Assembly (NCBI RefSeq): GCF_000060345.1
Contig: NC_008571.1
Span: 1,860,001 to 1,924,000 of the forward strand
Direction of reading: 5' to 3'
DNA: 64,000 nt
Source: Christiangramia forsetii KT0803
GTDB taxonomy: Bacteria; Bacteroidota; Bacteroidia; Flavobacteriales; Flavobacteriaceae
This document shows, piece by piece, positions 42,011 through 50,932 of this stretch. The position numbers were made by a program, and so were the translations under genes. Position 1 is the stretch's first letter. The number at the start of each line of letters is the position of its first letter. A model generated the notes under the pieces. The model was not told where the DNA came from. It did no database searches and saw only the letters and a program-made list of their open reading frames with translations.

Positions 42011-44500
42011 ATGCGAAAATTAATTCTTGTACTATTTCTTCTTAGTTTCTGCATTAGTGGAGCACAAGCTCCTGAAAAATGGAGTTCTTCTGAAATTTAC
42101 AATCATATAAAAAAGCTTAATTTTCTAGGTTCAGTTCTTTATATCGCGGCACATCCCGATGATGAAAACACCAGGCTTATCTCCTATTTCTCCAATGAGA
42201 AAAATGCGCGAACTGCCTATTTATCCTTAACCAGAGGTGATGGTGGGCAAAACCTTATTGGGCCAGAATTAAGGGAACAACTTGGTTTAATAAGGACACA
42301 GGAATTACTTGCCGCCAGAAGAATTGATGGCGGACAACAGTTTTTCACCCGGGCTAATGACTTTGGATATTCCAAAACTCCCGCAGAAACGCTGGAGATC
42401 TGGAATAAAGATGAAGTGTTGAGTGATGTGGTTTGGATCATTAGAAAATTCAGACCCGATGTGATCATAAATAGATTTGATCACCGCACGCCAGGCAGTA
42501 CGCATGGACATCATACTTCCTCTGCCATGCTAAGCTTTGAAGCTTTTGATATGGCGGGTAAAAAAGATGCCTACCCATCTCATTTAGACTATTTAGAGGT
42601 CTACCAGCCAAAACGCTTATTTTTTAATACTTCTCCCTGGTTTTATGGAGGTGATGAAGCCTTTAAGGAAGCTGATAAATCTAATTTTTTAAGCTTTGAC
42701 ACTGGAACTTATTTCCCTACTCGAGGTTTATCTAATCCTGAGATCGCATCTTTAAGCAGGAGCCAACACCGTTCACAAGGCTTTGGCAGCACTGGTAGTC
42801 GTGGCAAGCAAATGGAATATATTGAGCTACTAAAAGGAGATTTACCTTCGAAAGATGCTGGCATCTTTGGCGGAATTAATACTTCATGGAATCGTGTTCC
42901 AGGTGGTGAAGCAATAGGAAACATTCTGAAAGAAGTTGAAGAAAATTTCAATTTTGAAAAACCCTCACAGCATATCCCGCAATTATTGAAAGCTTATAAG
43001 CTTATTCAAAATCTGAAAGATGCACATTGGAAAGAGATAAAAACCGAAGAAATTAAGGAAATTATCTATGCATCTTCTGGTTTGTACCTGGAAGCAGTTG
43101 CTCAAAAAGCATTTACAACGCCTTCAGAAGAATTACCAGTGAGATTAGAGGCTATCAATAGAAGTAGCGAAAATATACAGTTAAGCTCGGTTGAGTTAAC
43201 TCCAAATAATTCCAAAATAACACCTCAGGTAAAACTCGCAAACAATGAAGGCTGGGATGGTGATATAAATTTCAAAATCCCTGAGTCTGCTGAGTTTACT
43301 ACACCGTATTGGCTGGAAGAAAAAGGAACAATGGGCGTGTACGCTGTAAATGACCAGAATTTAATAGGACTACCAGAAACTCCTTTACGTACAAAAGCAA
43401 CTTTTAAGATTAATTTTAATGGAACAGAAATAGATTTTCACCAACCTGTAGTTTATAAATATAACGATGAGGTTTATGGAGAAACTTATAAAAACTTCGA
43501 AATAATTCCTGCGGTTACTGTTAGTTTCAATGAAGAGGTATTAATCTTCAATAATTCTGAACCGAGAGAAGTTATTGTTCAGGTGACCGCTAACAAAGCA
43601 AATATTAAGGGTGAATTACTTTTGATGGCTGATAAAAACTGGAAAATCGAACCGGTAAAAACCAATTTTTCAATTGCTCAATCTGGAGGAAACGCAAACC
43701 TGGTTTTCAAAATCACACCTCCCAAAACTCAAAATGAAACTAATCTTACCCCTGAAGCTATTGTAAATGGCAAGATTTATATTGAAAAGCTTATTCAAAT
43801 AAATTACGATCATTTTCCTAATCAAAACCTTATCATACCAGCAGGTTTAAAACTGGTTAAACTTGATATAAAAAAGAAAGGCCAGAATATCGCTTACATA
43901 GAAGGCGCCGGAGATGTGATACCAGAAAGTCTCGAGCAAATCGGGTATAATGTCACAAAAATTTCACCTTATTCAATTTCAGATAATTCGCTTAAGAAAT
44001 TTGATGCCGTAGTGGTAGGTATAAGAGCCTACAATATTGTTGAGGAATTAAAATACAAGCAGTCCGTTCTTTTGGAATATGTAAAAAAGGGCGGGACAAT
44101 GATCGTTCAATATAATACTAATCGAGGCTTACTTTTAGATAATATAGCGCCTTATAACTTAGAAATTTCCAGAGACAGGGTTACCAATGAAAATGCGGAA
44201 GTGACTTTTCTGTCTCCTGAACATCCGGTTCTAAATTCTCCCAATAAACTAACCAAAGACGATTTCAAAGGATGGGTACAGGAACGTGGCCTCTACTTTC
44301 CTGATAATTGGGATGAAAATTTTACTCCTATTTTAAGTATGCATGATGAGAGTGAAAGCCCTAAGAATGGTAGTCTTTTGGTAGCGCAGTATGGCGATGG
44401 ATATTATATTTATACGGGAATCAGTTTTTTCAGGCAGTTTCCGGAAGCAGTTCCGGGCGCTTTCAGGTTGTTTGCAAATTTAATTTCAATAGGTAAATAA
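42011..44500 (+). CDS. Secreted PIG-L/LmbE-family deacetylase, multidomain
   Basis: From ATG 42011, 829 residues. A signal peptide MRKLILVLFLLSFCISGAQ precedes the PIG-L domain (AAHPDDENTRLISYFS, the zinc-binding AHPDDE; then HHTSSAM). After ~residue 270 come beta-sandwich-like stretches (VRLEAINRSSENIQLSSVELTP...) and a C-terminal glutamine-amidotransferase-like region (YIEGAGDVIPESLEQIGYNVTKISPYSISDN...VVVGIRAYN). PIG-L enzymes remove acetyl groups from N-acetylglucosamine-type sugars. A frame from TTG 41990 was rejected because that base overlaps the promoter and lacks a signal peptide. The next gene overlaps its stop by one base. Confidence 0.85.
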   Translation: MRKLILVLFLLSFCISGAQAPEKWSSSEIYNHIKKLNFLGSVLYIAAHPDDENTRLISYFSNEKNARTAYLSLTRGDGGQNLIGPELREQLGLIRTQELLAARRIDGGQQFFTRANDFGYSKTPAETLEIWNKDEVLSDVVWIIRKFRPDVIINRFDHRTPGSTHGHHTSSAMLSFEAFDMAGKKDAYPSHLDYLEVYQPKRLFFNTSPWFYGGDEAFKEADKSNFLSFDTGTYFPTRGLSNPEIASLSRSQHRSQGFGSTGSRGKQMEYIELLKGDLPSKDAGIFGGINTSWNRVPGGEAIGNILKEVEENFNFEKPSQHIPQLLKAYKLIQNLKDAHWKEIKTEEIKEIIYASSGLYLEAVAQKAFTTPSEELPVRLEAINRSSENIQLSSVELTPNNSKITPQVKLANNEGWDGDINFKIPESAEFTTPYWLEEKGTMGVYAVNDQNLIGLPETPLRTKATFKINFNGTEIDFHQPVVYKYNDEVYGETYKNFEIIPAVTVSFNEEVLIFNNSEPREVIVQVTANKANIKGELLLMADKNWKIEPVKTNFSIAQSGGNANLVFKITPPKTQNETNLTPEAIVNGKIYIEKLIQINYDHFPNQNLIIPAGLKLVKLDIKKKGQNIAYIEGAGDVIPESLEQIGYNVTKISPYSISDNSLKKFDAVVVGIRAYNIVEELKYKQSVLLEYVKKGGTMIVQYNTNRGLLLDNIAPYNLEISRDRVTNENAEVTFLSPEHPVLNSPNKLTKDDFKGWVQERGLYFPDNWDENFTPILSMHDESESPKNGSLLVAQYGDGYYIYTGISFFRQFPEAVPGAFRLFANLISIGK

Positions 44501-44607
44501 TGGATACACCCGAAAAATACCATTGGAAAAAAAGCTACAGCCTTGTCCTAATTGCCAATGCAATTTACGTTCTGGCGTTTTATTTAATAATGAATTACTT
44601 CGCCTGA
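44500..44607 (+). CDS. Tiny membrane protein (35 aa) between deacetylase and symporter
   Basis: A 35-codon frame: ATG 44500-44502 overlaps the PIG-L stop (TAATG) and TGA ends at 44607, one base before the symporter ATG at 44609. The product is MDTPEKYHWKKSYSLVL... with one membrane segment (~residues 14-34, SLVLIANAIYVLAFYLIMNYF) and a basic cytoplasmic-side start. Stop-start coupling on both sides argues that it is translated. It may be a small accessory subunit of the symporter, as seen for other sodium symporters; this is inference. No named family is recognised. Confidence 0.65.
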   Translation: MDTPEKYHWKKSYSLVLIANAIYVLAFYLIMNYFA

Positions 44608-44608
44608 T

Positions 44609-46312
44609 ATGCAATTAATAGACTGGATAATCCTTACTGGAACGATTGCCTTTATTGTATGGTATGGGGTTTATAAATCTCGCGGAAGTAAAAATGTAGA
44701 AGATTATATTGGAGGTGGTAAAAATGCCAAATGGTGGACAATCGGTCTATCGGTGATGGCCACTCAGGCAAGTGCAATCACCTTTCTTTCCACACCCGGC
44801 CAGGCATTTCACGATGGAATGGGATTCGTACAATTCTACTTTGGATTACCCATCGCGATGGTAATTATTTGTATGGTCTTTATTCCCATTTACCACAGGC
44901 TTAAAGTCTATACTGCTTATGAATATCTGGAGTCCAGATTTGATAGAAAAACCAGAACCTTAACTGCAATCTTATTCCTAATACAAAGAGGACTGGCGGC
45001 AGGAATTACCATTTTTGCACCTGCGATTGTTCTTTCAGCAGTATTAGGCTGGAATCTCACCTATCTAACAATTATTATTGGAGCTCTGGTAATCATATAT
45101 ACCGTTTCAGGAGGGACTAAAGCGGTTAGTGTCACCCATAAACAGCAAATGGCCGTGATTTTTACGGGTATGGTAGTTGCTTTTTTTATTATTCTAAGTT
45201 ACTTACCAGATTCTGTTGGCTTTACCGATGCACTCGCAATTGCAGGAACCGGAGGCAAGATGGATATCTTAGATTATTCTTTCGATTTTGAGAATCGTTA
45301 TACCTTATGGAGCGGACTTATTGGAGGAAGCTTTCTTGCTCTCTCCTACTTTGGTACAGATCAAAGCCAGGTGCAAAGATATCTTTCTGGAGCTTCCGTT
45401 CGGGAAAGTCAGATGGGAATGATCTTTAACGGACTATTAAAAGTGCCACTCCAGTTTTTCATTTTATTGGTTGGAGTCATGGTATTCGTTTTCTATCAAT
45501 TTAATACTGCTCCTTTAAATTTTAATCCTGCAGCAACAGAAACTGTTTTAAATTCTAATTATGCCGAGCAGTATAAAGATCTAATGCTTGAGCATGAAGA
45601 AATTCAGTTAGAGAAACAAAGTCTTGGTTTAAATTATGCCGAGAATAAATCTCAAATGAATGAAGCTGAAATTGCAAATTTTGAGAAAGAATATACGAGG
45701 CTGGATAAAGAACAAAATGAAATAAGGGAAGAATCAAAAATATTCATAGATGCTTCAGATGTAGAGGCGGAAAGTAATGACAAGGATTATGTCTTTATCC
45801 ATTTTATTCTGAATAATCTTCCCAAAGGTTTTATAGGACTTTTACTGGCGGTTATCCTATCTGCTGCGATGTCTTCAACAGCTTCAGAATTAAATGCCCT
45901 GGCTTCCACTACAGTTATTGATCTCTACAAAAGAAATCATAAGGAAGCTAAGAGCGAAGAACATTATCTCGCTGCATCTAAGTGGTTCACTTTGATGTGG
46001 GGTGTTATCGCTATTGCTTTCGCAAGCCTTGCAGATCTGTTTGACAATCTCATTCAGCTGGTAAATATTATAGGAAGTATTTTCTACGGAAATGTTCTTG
46101 GAATATTCTTACTAGCTTTCTTTATTAAATCTGTAAAAAGCAACGCCGTTTTTATCGCCGCAATTATTACCCAGGCAATCGTGCTTTTAGTTTTTGAACT
46201 TGATCTTATGCCTTACTTATGGCTCAATGTACTCGGTTGTCTATTAGTGATATCCCTGGCTTTGATATTACAGGTTATTAAACCGGATAATTCTGAATTA
46301 AGCAAAACATGA
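44609..46312 (+). CDS. Sodium:solute symporter (SSS family) with charged insertion
   Basis: 567 residues. The SSS fold is clear: GGGKNAKWWTIGLSVMATQASAITFLSTPGQAFHDG near the N-terminus, GTDQSQVQRYLSGASVRESQMG (~250-271), and about 13 membrane segments. Between residues ~301 and 393 a mostly hydrophilic insertion contains a helix-rich, coiled-coil-like charged part (QYKDLMLEHEEIQLEKQSL, then NEAEIANFEKEYTRLDKEQ). The substrate is not known; sugars, N-acetyl sugars or amino acids are possible. Position between a PIG-L deacetylase and a Gfo/Idh oxidoreductase favours a sugar. Its stop overlaps the next start by four bases (ATGA). Confidence 0.88.
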   Translation: MQLIDWIILTGTIAFIVWYGVYKSRGSKNVEDYIGGGKNAKWWTIGLSVMATQASAITFLSTPGQAFHDGMGFVQFYFGLPIAMVIICMVFIPIYHRLKVYTAYEYLESRFDRKTRTLTAILFLIQRGLAAGITIFAPAIVLSAVLGWNLTYLTIIIGALVIIYTVSGGTKAVSVTHKQQMAVIFTGMVVAFFIILSYLPDSVGFTDALAIAGTGGKMDILDYSFDFENRYTLWSGLIGGSFLALSYFGTDQSQVQRYLSGASVRESQMGMIFNGLLKVPLQFFILLVGVMVFVFYQFNTAPLNFNPAATETVLNSNYAEQYKDLMLEHEEIQLEKQSLGLNYAENKSQMNEAEIANFEKEYTRLDKEQNEIREESKIFIDASDVEAESNDKDYVFIHFILNNLPKGFIGLLLAVILSAAMSSTASELNALASTTVIDLYKRNHKEAKSEEHYLAASKWFTLMWGVIAIAFASLADLFDNLIQLVNIIGSIFYGNVLGIFLLAFFIKSVKSNAVFIAAIITQAIVLLVFELDLMPYLWLNVLGCLLVISLALILQVIKPDNSELSKT

Positions 46313-47277
46313 AGAAGATAAAATGGGGAATCATCGGACTGGGAAAAATCGCTAATAAATTTGCCGAAGATCTCAAATCTGTGAGTAATGCTGAATTATA
46401 TGCGGTAGCCAGCAGAGAAATTGAAAAAGCGAATGATTTTTCAAAAGTTCATAATTCAGAAATGGCCTATGGTTCCTACGAAGAATTGATGAACGATGAG
46501 AATGTGGACGTAATTTATATTGCTACTCCACATGTTTTTCATCATCAGCTAACTTTGAAATGCATTAACCATGGAAAGGCGGTTCTTTGCGAAAAACCTT
46601 TTGCCATGAATCTTCAGGAAGCTGAAGAAATGATTACGCTTTCCAGACAGAAAAAAGTCTTCTTAATGGAAGCTCTCTGGACTAGATTTCTACCACATTT
46701 TCAATATGTACGTGAAAGAATAAATTCAGGGGAATTTGGAAAAGTAAAGTCTGTAAAAGCTGATTTCGGATTTCCAGCCGAATTTGACAAAAACAAAAGG
46801 CTTTTTAATAAATCACTTGGAGGAGGTAGTTTATTAGACATTGGGATCTATCCCGTTTTTCTGGCCTATAGCATATTGGGAAAACCAGAGAATATTAAGG
46901 CTTCAGCAGAATTTACCGAAACCGGTGTTGATTCAGCATGTAATATGAAATTTAATTATGCTGATGGTGTGGAAGCAGATCTATTTTCAACATTTCAAGA
47001 AAAAACACCTACTACCGCTGAAATTCTGCTTGAAAAAGGAAAGATAATACTCAATTCACGCTTTCATGAACCGACCACGATTACTGTTATTTCCGAAGGA
47101 AAAGAAGTAATAAAAGATTTTGGAGTACATACTACCGGATACAATTTTGAAGCAGCACATGTGACCGAAATGTATCAAAAAGGAAGAATTGAAAGTGATA
47201 TTTGGAGTCATACCCAGACTACAGATCTTATGACTTTGCTCGACTCTATTCGTGAAGAAATAGGATTGAAATACTAA
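46309..47277 (+). CDS. Gfo/Idh/MocA-family oxidoreductase
   Basis: 322 residues. N-terminal Rossmann fold WGIIGLGKIANKFAEDL (GxGxxA), then VIYIATPHVFHHQLTLKCINHGKAVLCEKPFAMN with the conserved EKP lysine, and GGGSLLDIGIYPVFLAY with the DxGxxP motif of the substrate domain. The family oxidises or reduces sugars and inositols with NAD(P). It overlaps the symporter stop (ATGA at 46309-46312), so it is coupled to the symporter. The specific sugar is unknown. Confidence 0.92.
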   Translation: MKKIKWGIIGLGKIANKFAEDLKSVSNAELYAVASREIEKANDFSKVHNSEMAYGSYEELMNDENVDVIYIATPHVFHHQLTLKCINHGKAVLCEKPFAMNLQEAEEMITLSRQKKVFLMEALWTRFLPHFQYVRERINSGEFGKVKSVKADFGFPAEFDKNKRLFNKSLGGGSLLDIGIYPVFLAYSILGKPENIKASAEFTETGVDSACNMKFNYADGVEADLFSTFQEKTPTTAEILLEKGKIILNSRFHEPTTITVISEGKEVIKDFGVHTTGYNFEAAHVTEMYQKGRIESDIWSHTQTTDLMTLLDSIREEIGLKY

Positions 47278-47283
47278 ATAAAA

Positions 47284-47386
47284 AAAGGTTTTCTAAAGTC
47301 TTAAATCGTCAAGCTGAATTTATTTCAGCTTCTCATGAGATCCTGAAACAAGTTCAGGATGACGTAACAGATCCTAGAAAACCTTT
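47284..47386. repeat. Hairpin with 12-bp arms enclosing dispersed repeat, copy B
   Basis: Outer arms AAAGGTTTTCTA (47284-47295) and its complement (47375-47386). Inside, 47307-47364 repeats the design of copy A: CGTCA, hairpin AGCTGAA/TTCAGCT, central TCTCATGAGA, hairpin ATCCTGAA/TTCAGGAT, TGACG. It lies between convergent genes and likely ends both transcripts. Confidence 0.78.
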
Positions 47387-47409
47387 CTGTATAAAAGTAG
47401 TTTCAGGAA

Positions 47410-48258
47410 TTATTTACTTCCTCCCCACTCTGCAATAGATTCTTTGTTCATTTTCACGTAATCGGCATTATTAGCTTTTTCAGCGGAAGCCATAGACTTC
47501 TTTGCTGTAGCTATCGCCTCTTGCTTTTTACCCATTTCAGCTTCTATCAAAGACTTTCTTCTTAACATCCAAAATGCCTGATCTCCGGCCATTTCAGAAG
47601 CTTTAGAAACCCATTTATAAGCTTTGTCAAGATCTTTTCCTGCTTCATGGTAATAAGTTCCAGCAGCAAAATAATCGTTCGCAGTAGGGCCATTCATTAC
47701 TTTATCAATACTAGCCATTGCTTTCGTTTCAGTTGGAACTTCCATTTTCAACATAGCGACAGTATTTTCCCATATAAAATTCAGAGCTGCTGAATCATTT
47801 TTAAGATCATCAATAACAATAGTAAAAGTTTCCATGTTCATTGGCATCTCCATGGTCTCGGCAGTAGCTTTTAGAGCCACTTTACTATCATCCCATTCTT
47901 GTGGTACTCCCCAGTTGTCTGTAGAAGAATAAAACATTACTTCCCAGGAATCTCTCTGAGGCTTCGTGTAAATAGAGTAAGAACCTTTTTTTAGTTCTTT
48001 CCCATTGATCTTGATATCGTCACTAAAGGTGATTTTGGTATTTGCATTCGCTCCGGTTCTCCATACTTCTCCGAAAGGAACCAGGTCACCAAAAATAGTT
48101 CTGCCTCTCATACCAGGTCTTGAATACTCTACGGTCACATCTGTAAGTCCAACTTTTTGTTCGATCTTCCCAAAGGGACTAGGCTGCGGAGACTCAATTT
48201 GAGCATTTACAGAAAATGTAAGGCAAAAAATGACTGCCAGTGATAGTAATTTTTTCAT
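47410..48258 (-). CDS. Secreted DUF2911 protein
   Basis: 282 residues with signal peptide MKKLLSLAVIFCLTFSVNAQ. The DUF2911 domain is plain: SPQPSPFGKIEQKVGLTDVTVEYSRPGMRGRTIFGDLVPFGEVWRTGANANTKITFS. A C-terminal helical part (residues ~200-280) with TPR-like repeats (ANDYFAAGTYYHEAGKDLDKAYKWVSKASEMAGDQ) follows. Function unknown; likely periplasmic. A near-consensus -7 box (TATATTTA on the minus strand near 48290) precedes it. Confidence 0.87.
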   Translation of the reverse strand: MKKLLSLAVIFCLTFSVNAQIESPQPSPFGKIEQKVGLTDVTVEYSRPGMRGRTIFGDLVPFGEVWRTGANANTKITFSDDIKINGKELKKGSYSIYTKPQRDSWEVMFYSSTDNWGVPQEWDDSKVALKATAETMEMPMNMETFTIVIDDLKNDSAALNFIWENTVAMLKMEVPTETKAMASIDKVMNGPTANDYFAAGTYYHEAGKDLDKAYKWVSKASEMAGDQAFWMLRRKSLIEAEMGKKQEAIATAKKSMASAEKANNADYVKMNKESIAEWGGSK

Positions 48259-48344
48259 TTGATTATAGTTTTAGTTCGGGTAAATATACTAAGAAGCTTT
48301 ATCTCTATTGGAAACTATTTACTAAAGCATTTAATCAATTTAAA

Positions 48345-48380
48345 TTTTGTTTAACTATTATATTTTTATTTTAAACAAAA
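48345..48380. promoter_or_regulatory. Candidate operator palindrome upstream of the photolyase operon
   Basis: Perfect 10-bp inverted repeat, TTTTGTTTAA (48345-48354) and TTAAACAAAA (48371-48380), with a 16-nt AT-rich spacer, 31 nt before the SRPBCC ATG. The left arm contains a TTTG that could serve as -33 box, so a regulator bound here would control the promoter. Confidence 0.5.
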
Positions 48381-48411
48381 CTAAACGTAGCTTTACTAGA
48401 AATTAGATAAA

Positions 48412-48921
48412 ATGAAGCTTTATACCCTGCAAAGTGTTCAGAAGTTACCAATAAGTCCGCAAAAAGCATGGGACTTTCTGTCCGATCCTAAAAATTTAAA
48501 AACGATCACTCCAGATTATATGGGTTTTGATATTTTGTCTGGAGCAGACAGACAAATGTTCGAGGGTCAAATAATTCAATACATCGTAACCCCTATTGCA
48601 GGTATTAAAACAAAATGGATTACAGAAATTACCCATGTGAAAGAAGGCGAATATTTTGTGGATGAGCAAAGGTTTGGGCCTTATGCCCTTTGGCATCACA
48701 AGCACTTTATAAAACCTGTTGAAGGTGGTGTGGAAATGGAAGATATAATAGATTACAAATTACCCTTTGGAATCCTTGGGCAATTAGCGCATCCCATACT
48801 GGTAAAGTCCAAGCTAAAGGAAATTTTCGATTATCGAAAAAAGAAATTAACTGAACTATTTGGGGAGTTTCAGGAAGAATCTAAAAATTCGCAAACCCTT
48901 AAACAGGACATTTTAAATTAA
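48412..48921 (+). CDS. SRPBCC-fold protein
   Basis: 169 residues. The START/SRPBCC ligand-binding fold is indicated by the opening TLQSVQKLPISPQKAWDFLSDPKNLKTITPDYMGF and HVKEGEYFVDEQRFGPYALWHHKHFIKPVEGGVEMEDIIDYKLPFG. Database entries sometimes call it a 'cell division inhibitor', which is not supported. It is the first gene of a three-gene unit with an SDR enzyme (5 nt on) and a photolyase, an arrangement recurring in light- or stress-responsive operons. The ligand is unknown. Confidence 0.85.
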   Translation: MKLYTLQSVQKLPISPQKAWDFLSDPKNLKTITPDYMGFDILSGADRQMFEGQIIQYIVTPIAGIKTKWITEITHVKEGEYFVDEQRFGPYALWHHKHFIKPVEGGVEMEDIIDYKLPFGILGQLAHPILVKSKLKEIFDYRKKKLTELFGEFQEESKNSQTLKQDILN

Positions 48922-48926
48922 TAGAA

Positions 48927-49625
48927 ATGAAAAAGAATATTTTATTGATAGGAGGTTCCACCGGAATTGGATATCAAATAGCAGAACTTTTAAATCAGAA
49001 TAATAATATTATAATAGCTTCTAGAAATAAAGGCAAGTTAGACACCAATAAAATCACTCATTTAGAATTCGATGTTTTGAAAGATGATATTTCAGAATTA
49101 GATCTGCCAGATACTATAGACGGTATGGTGTATTGTCCCGGAAGCATCGACCTCAAGCCCTTTAAAATGATGAAACCTGAGAGTTTCGAAAAAGAAATGG
49201 ATCTTAATTTCTTCGGATTGGTTAGATGTGTCCATGGTGTACTTGATAAACTAAAAAATTCAGATCAGGCAAGCCTGGTATTTTTTAGTACGGTTGCAGT
49301 GAAAGTAGGAATGCCTTTTCATACAAGTGTTGCGGCTGCAAAAGGAGCCATTGAAGGATTTGCAAAATCCATGGCAGCAGAATATGCTCCCAATTTTAGA
49401 GTAAACGTCATCGCACCTTCATTGACCGACACGCCTTTAGCTGAAAAGCTTTTATCAAACGATGATAAAAGAAATAAAATGGATCAAAGACATCCGTTAA
49501 AACGGGTTGGAGAACCTAAAGACATAGCCAATCTGGCTGCTTTCTTATTAAGTGAGAACAGCTCCTGGATCACCGGTCAGGTTCTTGGAGTAGATGGAGG
49601 TCTATCAACGATAAACAGCAATTAA
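48927..49625 (+). CDS. Short-chain dehydrogenase/reductase (SDR)
   Basis: 232 residues. The cofactor motif is ILLIGGSTGIGYQIAEL (GxxxGIG) and a putative catalytic Tyr-x3-Lys is not clean: HTSVAAAKGAIEGFAKSMAAEY has Ala-Lys where YxxxK is expected, so the canonical tyrosine appears replaced. The C-terminus WITGQVLGVDGGLSTI is the normal family end. Located between SRPBCC and photolyase genes and overlapping the photolyase start by one base (TAATG). Substrate unknown; the altered active site may mean a non-catalytic or unusual role. Confidence 0.88.
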   Translation: MKKNILLIGGSTGIGYQIAELLNQNNNIIIASRNKGKLDTNKITHLEFDVLKDDISELDLPDTIDGMVYCPGSIDLKPFKMMKPESFEKEMDLNFFGLVRCVHGVLDKLKNSDQASLVFFSTVAVKVGMPFHTSVAAAKGAIEGFAKSMAAEYAPNFRVNVIAPSLTDTPLAEKLLSNDDKRNKMDQRHPLKRVGEPKDIANLAAFLLSENSSWITGQVLGVDGGLSTINSN

Positions 49626-50932
49626 TGAGTAAAAAAGTAAATATATTTTGGTTTAGAAGAGATCTCAGACTTGATGACAATGCCGGATTAAAAGCAGCGC
49701 TCCAAGGCGATTTACCAGTATTACCTATTTTCATATTTGATCATGAAATACTGGAAAAACTACCCGAAGATGATGCTCGGGTAACTTTCATTTTTGAAGA
49801 ACTTCAAGAAATGCGGAGTACACTTCAAGAGGATCATGGAAGTTCCATTGCTATTTTTTATAGAACACCGGAAAAAGTTTTCAAGAACTTAATTTCAGAT
49901 TACGAAATTGAAAAGGTCTTTACGAATCGTGATTATGAGCCTTATGCTAAAGAGCGAGATCAAAAGATTGCTAAGATTTTGTCTGGTAATGATATTGAAT
50001 TTGAAGATTTTAAAGATCAGGTAATATTTGAAAAAGATGAAGTTGTAAAAAAAGATGGAGATCCTTATGTGGTATATACTCCCTATAAAAATTTATGGAG
50101 GGAGAAATTCAGTAAGATAGACCTTGATTTCCATTACACCACAAGGTATATGGATAATTTTTATCAAAACAGCCGACTTCCAAATTTGAGCCTGGCAGAT
50201 ATTGGATTTAAAAAATCTTCTTTAAAAGTTCCTGATTATAAGGTCACCCCCGGTTTAATAAAAGATTATAAAGATAAGCGTGATTATCCCGCCGTAGAGG
50301 GGACTTCAAGATTAGGACCTCACTTAAGATTTGGAACGGTGAGCGTTAGGCAAATGATTAGAGATGCAGATGAGGAGAGTAATAAGACTTTTCTGGATGA
50401 ATTGGTGTGGCGGGAATTTTTTATGCAAATACTCTTCCATTTTCCGGATACGGTAACAGAAGCTTTTAAAAAGAAATACGACAGAATTGAATGGAGAAAC
50501 AATAAAGATGAGTTTGAGCTATGGAAACAGGGTAAAACCGGTTATCCACTTGTCGATGCGGGGATGAGACAATTAAATGAATCTGGGTTTATGCATAATA
50601 GAATAAGAATGCTCGTAGGTTCTTTTCTTTGTAAACACTTATTAATAGACTGGCGTTGGGGCGAAGCTTATTTTGCTGAAAAATTACTGGATTACGAAAT
50701 GTCTTCGAATGTCGGAAACTGGCAATGGGTTGCCGGTAGCGGCGTGGATGCGGCTCCCTATTTCAGAATTTTCAATCCTACCACACAAATTGAAAAATTC
50801 GATAAGGATAAAGAATACATAAAGGAGTGGGTTCCAGAATTTGGAACCGACGACTATCCTGAAAAAATGGTAGATCACAAAGAAGCCAGAGAAAGAGCTT
50901 TAAAAACCTATAAGGAAGCTGTTAGTAATTAA
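49625..50932 (+). CDS. DNA photolyase/cryptochrome family protein
   Basis: 435 residues. N-terminal antenna domain [19 protein letters not shown]-terminal FAD domain with [66 protein letters not shown] and [26 protein letters not shown], the FAD/lesion-binding signature of class I CPD photolyases. It would split cyclobutane pyrimidine dimers with blue light. The gene is the last of the SRPBCC-SDR-photolyase unit, and its stop overlaps the convergent kdsB stop by four bases (50929-50932). Confidence 0.92.
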   Translation: MSKKVNIFWFRRDLRLDDNAGLKAALQGDLPVLPIFIFDHEILEKLPEDDARVTFIFEELQEMRSTLQEDHGSSIAIFYRTPEKVFKNLISDYEIEKVFTNRDYEPYAKERDQKIAKILSGNDIEFEDFKDQVIFEKDEVVKKDGDPYVVYTPYKNLWREKFSKIDLDFHYTTRYMDNFYQNSRLPNLSLADIGFKKSSLKVPDYKVTPGLIKDYKDKRDYPAVEGTSRLGPHLRFGTVSVRQMIRDADEESNKTFLDELVWREFFMQILFHFPDTVTEAFKKKYDRIEWRNNKDEFELWKQGKTGYPLVDAGMRQLNESGFMHNRIRMLVGSFLCKHLLIDWRWGEAYFAEKLLDYEMSSNVGNWQWVAGSGVDAAPYFRIFNPTTQIEKFDKDKEYIKEWVPEFGTDDYPEKMVDHKEARERALKTYKEAVSN

